Part shown: positions 61,016 through 64,000 of the stretch, one piece after another
Position numbering within the stretch: the stretch's first letter is position 1
How the letters are laid out: each line of letters starts with the position of its first letter
Source: Symbiodinium natans
Taxonomy: Eukaryota; Sar; Dinophyceae; Suessiales; Symbiodiniaceae
NCBI GenBank assembly: GCA_905221605.1
Contig: CAJNDS010001535.1
Coordinates: 64,001 to 128,000, forward strand
Direction: 5' to 3'
Length of the DNA stretch: 64,000 bases
Made by a program: the position numbers and the translations under genes
Notes under the pieces: model-generated
Databases searched by the model: none
Seen by the model: only the letters and a program-made list of their open reading frames with translations
What the model was told of the DNA's origin: nothing

Positions 61016-61601
61016 CTTGGGTTTGGGGGTTTAGGGGTTTAGGGGTTAGGGTTTAGGGTTTAGGGTTTAGGGTTTAGGGTTTAGGGTTTAGGGTTTAGGG
61101 TTTAGGGTTTAGGCTTTAGGGTTTAAGGTTCAGGGTTTAGATCTAGTCGCTATCCTGAAAGAGCTCAAAGATGCCAAAGTCCCAACCCAGATACCTTAGC
61201 AACCCTGCACCCGACACGGCTTGCACCCCGAAGATTGCAGGCCACCCCACACCTGGGTCTTGAGCAAATCATACCTATACAACTGCACCCTAGATCCTAA
61301 ACTTATATCAGGCCCCCCAAGAAACCTCCCTGCGAGGAACCTCCCAGCCTCACCCAAACACGACCCCGGCGAAGGGTTCAGGGTTTAGGGTTGCTAAGCA
61401 GAGTTTAGGGTGTAGGGATTGGAGTTCAGGGTTTAGGGTTTAGGGCTTTGAGTTTGAAGGGTTTAGAGTTTAGGGTTTAGGGTTTAGGGTTTGGGGTTTA
61501 GGGTTTAGGGTTTAGGGTTTGGGGTTTGGGGTTTAGGGTTTAGGGTTTAGGGTTTAGGGTTTAGGGTTCGGGTTTCGGGTTTCGGGTTTCCTGATTCGTA
61601 G

Positions 61602-61703
61602 GATGACCTCAACCAGCTGAAGCTGCCAAGTTGCTGTGGGCGCTTGGGACGGCTGCGCCTCAAAAAACCACTCGAGCCTTGGGATACTGGCACTTGTTTT
61701 GCG
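61602..61703 (+). CDS. Candidate internal exon, exactly 34 codons (unrecognised)
   Basis: The acceptor is CTGATTCGTAG|G. The frame DDLNQLKLPSCCGRLGRLRL then KKPLEPWDTGTCFA fills exactly 102 nt and ends GCG|GTTTCGGG (GT donor). Both ends phase 0. Confidence 0.46.
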
Positions 61704-64000
61704 GTTTCGGGCTCAGGGTTTCGGGTTTAGGGTTTAGAGTTTAGGGTTGATTAGAATAGGGTTTAGGGGTTAGGGTCTTTAAGCATTATAGCTTCAGTCT
61801 GATGAAGAATACATATATATATATATGTATATATGCATACTCTATATATATATATACACATATATATATATATACGTGTGTGTGTGTGTGTGTCTGGAGA
61901 TAGCGAATATCCCAAAACCTGCTACGCTGCACATAAGGCTCCACATGATGACAGAAGTCCTCAAGGGGACCAGAATAATTTGGAGAAACCCCCCTTTCTG
62001 TTCTGTAACGATTATACCTCAAGTCGTACGACTCGAAAAGTCAATTTGCACCTATCTTCCATGTCTATAGCTACACAAGTACTCTATACTCAACAATGTC
62101 CCCGAAACTCTGTTGACAAAAGCAATAGCCGTGCTCACCGGTTTCTTAGCTCTCGGAAATCGGGTAGAAATTGAAGCTCAAAAAACACAAGCCCCAAACT
62201 AGGCAGGCGCGTGGGATATTCGGTATTTGCTAATTACCCGGACTCGGGTGAAGAATACCTTATTTGATGATGTGTTTCAGAGGGTCTCAAGGGCCAACTT
62301 ATTCAAAAACCACACACCCTGAACCCTAAACCCTAAACCCTAGATCCTAGACCCCTAGAACCAAGCACGCCGATGCAGCTTCTTGGACACACCACGAGCC
62401 GCAAGGGCCTCCTAGGGACTCCCAAACCAACAGCCTGAGCAGAAGCAGGGTTTTGGGTTTAGGGTTGAGGGTTGAGGGTTTAGGGTTTTGGGTTTTGGGT
62501 TTAGAGTTTAGGGTTTGGAGTTTAGGGTTTTGACAGAAAAATCTGAGGGTTTGGGGTTTAGGGTTTGATGGGTTCAGAGGCTTTTATAGTAACAGGGTTA
62601 ATGGGGTTCATAGAATTTATGGGGTTATTGGGGTTTATCCCGCCCTGAACCAAACCTAAACCCTAAACCCTGAACCCTACTCCCTAAACCCCAAACCCTG
62701 AAACCCAAACCCTGAACCCTGAAGCCTAAACCCTAAACCCTAAACCCTAAACCCTAAAACCCTAAAACCCTAAACCCTAAACCCTAAACCCTAAACCCTA
62801 AACCCTAAACCCTAAACCCTAAACCCTAAACCCTAAACCCAACCTAGGGTCCCCGGGCGGAGCGCCAGAAGGGGCGCCCTGCCGAAGGCTTCAGGAGAGG
62901 GTGGATCAAAGCATCAGGGTTTTGGGGGCTTTAGAGCCAAGACCCTAGACCCTAAACCCTAAACCCCAAACCCTAAACCCTAAACCCGAAAACCCCTAAG
63001 CTCTAGCCTGGCTTGGGGATGAGGATGTATACGGCGTAGGGCTCCGGGGTTCAGGGTCTGGGATTCTGGGAGCTAGGACAAAATTCTAAGATTGTTAAGG
63101 GAGGGGCGTCACGAACTTTGGGGAAGCTTCGGGAGCCTGAGGGAGTAGTGGGGAGCAGTCGGGAACCATGGGCTACATACCCCCCTTGAACCCCCCAAAA
63201 CCCTAAACCCCTTGAACCCCCCCTCCCTTAAGAACCCTGTTAAGAAATGGGGCGCTCTTACCGGCGCCAAACTCCTACTTCTGAGATGGGGCTCGAGTGT
63301 TCATGGTGTTGGGGCTCAGGGCCACGGCCTCCAGCCTAAACGCCCTAAACTCTCCAATCCCAAAACCAGGGTTTAGGTTTTAGGGTTTAGGGTTTAGGGT
63401 TTAGGCATTAGGGTTTAGGGTTTAGGGTTTAGGGTTTAGGTTTGGGGTTGAGGGTTTCGGGCCTGAACAGAAACTTGAAAGGGTTCATGGGAACTTGTCT
63501 ATGTAAGTGGGGTTCGACGTACCTTAAGTGAGGCTTATTGCCATAGCTATCCTACTTCTCAGAACCCCAACAGCAGATTAGGGTGCCAAATCTTGCCCGA
63601 AACTCTGAACCCTAAACCCTAAACTCTGAACCCTAAACCCTAAAACCCTAAACCCTAAACCTTTACAAGAACCTCCCCATTGTCAAAAACAAATGAAGCC
63701 CCTGGTCTCGCCAGGCCTGGGGTCCCAGGCAGAGGTCCAGCAGTGCGAGAAGGGGACGGCCTCTTCAGGCTCTTGGGAGGGGTGCGGGAGTTTCGGGGGT
63801 TTCGGGGATTTAGGGTTTAGGGGGTTTAGGGTTTAGGGTTTCGGATTTAGGATGTAGGGCTTGGGCGGTTTGGGGTTTCGGGGGGGGGGGAGGGGGGTTA
63901 AGGTGGGGGGTTAAGGTGTAGGGTAAGCCCTAAACCCCAAGCCCCTAAGCCCCCGACCCCTTAGTTAAGGAATATTCCTTACGCCATACAAGGAATATTC
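61704..64000. other. Gene-poor right end
   Basis: Contents: TA/GT microsatellite (61808-61895), CCCTAAA array (62715-62840), degenerate tracts in both orientations, a family A-like remnant (63479-63570), and at the edge a partial AAGGAATATTCC palindrome. The 113-codon frame from 61833 runs through the microsatellite and is not supported. Confidence 0.5.

Noticed and set aside
61833-62174. 113-codon plus-strand ORF
   Set aside because: Its first third is a TA/GT microsatellite and the rest has no splice-site or family support.
1-64000. The window as a chromosome end (subtelomere)
   Set aside because: Arrays occur in both orientations throughout and are interleaved with genes and introns; no terminal array with one orientation is present. 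Interstitial repeats explain the data better.

Overview
The window looks like nuclear DNA of a dinoflagellate, probably close to Symbiodinium or Polarella. The reasons are Arabidopsis-type TTTAGGG repeats on both strands throughout, tandem intronless or intron-poor PPR genes with a 35-residue SACEKGGEWQMALHLLSQMP-type repeat, introns that use GC and GA as well as GT donors with an AG|G acceptor, and a Ty1/copia polyprotein of the expanded dinoflagellate type. The species cannot be fixed from the sequence.

Layout. 1-7.35 kb: four minus-strand PPR paralogues (the first cut by the window edge) with duplicated flanks. 7.35-14.9 kb: dense telomere-like arrays in both orientations, separated by islands of 50-200 bp, many of which read as internal exons. 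14.9-20.3 kb: two more minus-strand PPR genes with identical 5' ends. 20.93-30.87 kb: one minus-strand Ty1/copia element, inserted into a TTTAGGG array with a TAGGG target duplication. 30.9-41 kb: arrays, hairpin elements, homopolymer tracts and scattered exon candidates. 41.1-44.25 kb: a seven-exon TauE/SafE-like permease gene. 44.3-64 kb: more arrays with exon candidates, including a tRNA 2'-phosphotransferase (TPT1/KptA) exon, a protein-kinase subdomain XI exon and an EF-hand-like exon.

Main result. The telomere-like arrays are not simply subtelomeric filler; many appear to lie inside spliceosomal introns. In the permease gene seven exons join in phase to 346 codons, and every one of the six introns contains a TTTAGGG/CCCTAAA tract. 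In PPR copy 4, two array-bearing insertions interrupt codons that are uninterrupted in its paralogues; removing them as GC-AG and GA-AG introns restores the homologous frame. Short inverted-repeat elements resembling the introners reported from dinoflagellates occur in several families, and arrays sit inside several copies. A TTTAGGG array read in sense begins GTTTAG and ends TTTAG|G, so it carries its own GT...AG splice sites.

The copia element is also unusual. Between protease and integrase it carries a C5-cytosine-methyltransferase-like domain, and between integrase and reverse transcriptase a probable 2-oxoglutarate/Fe(II) dioxygenase domain. All splice models are inferred from the genomic sequence alone; none has been tested against transcripts.
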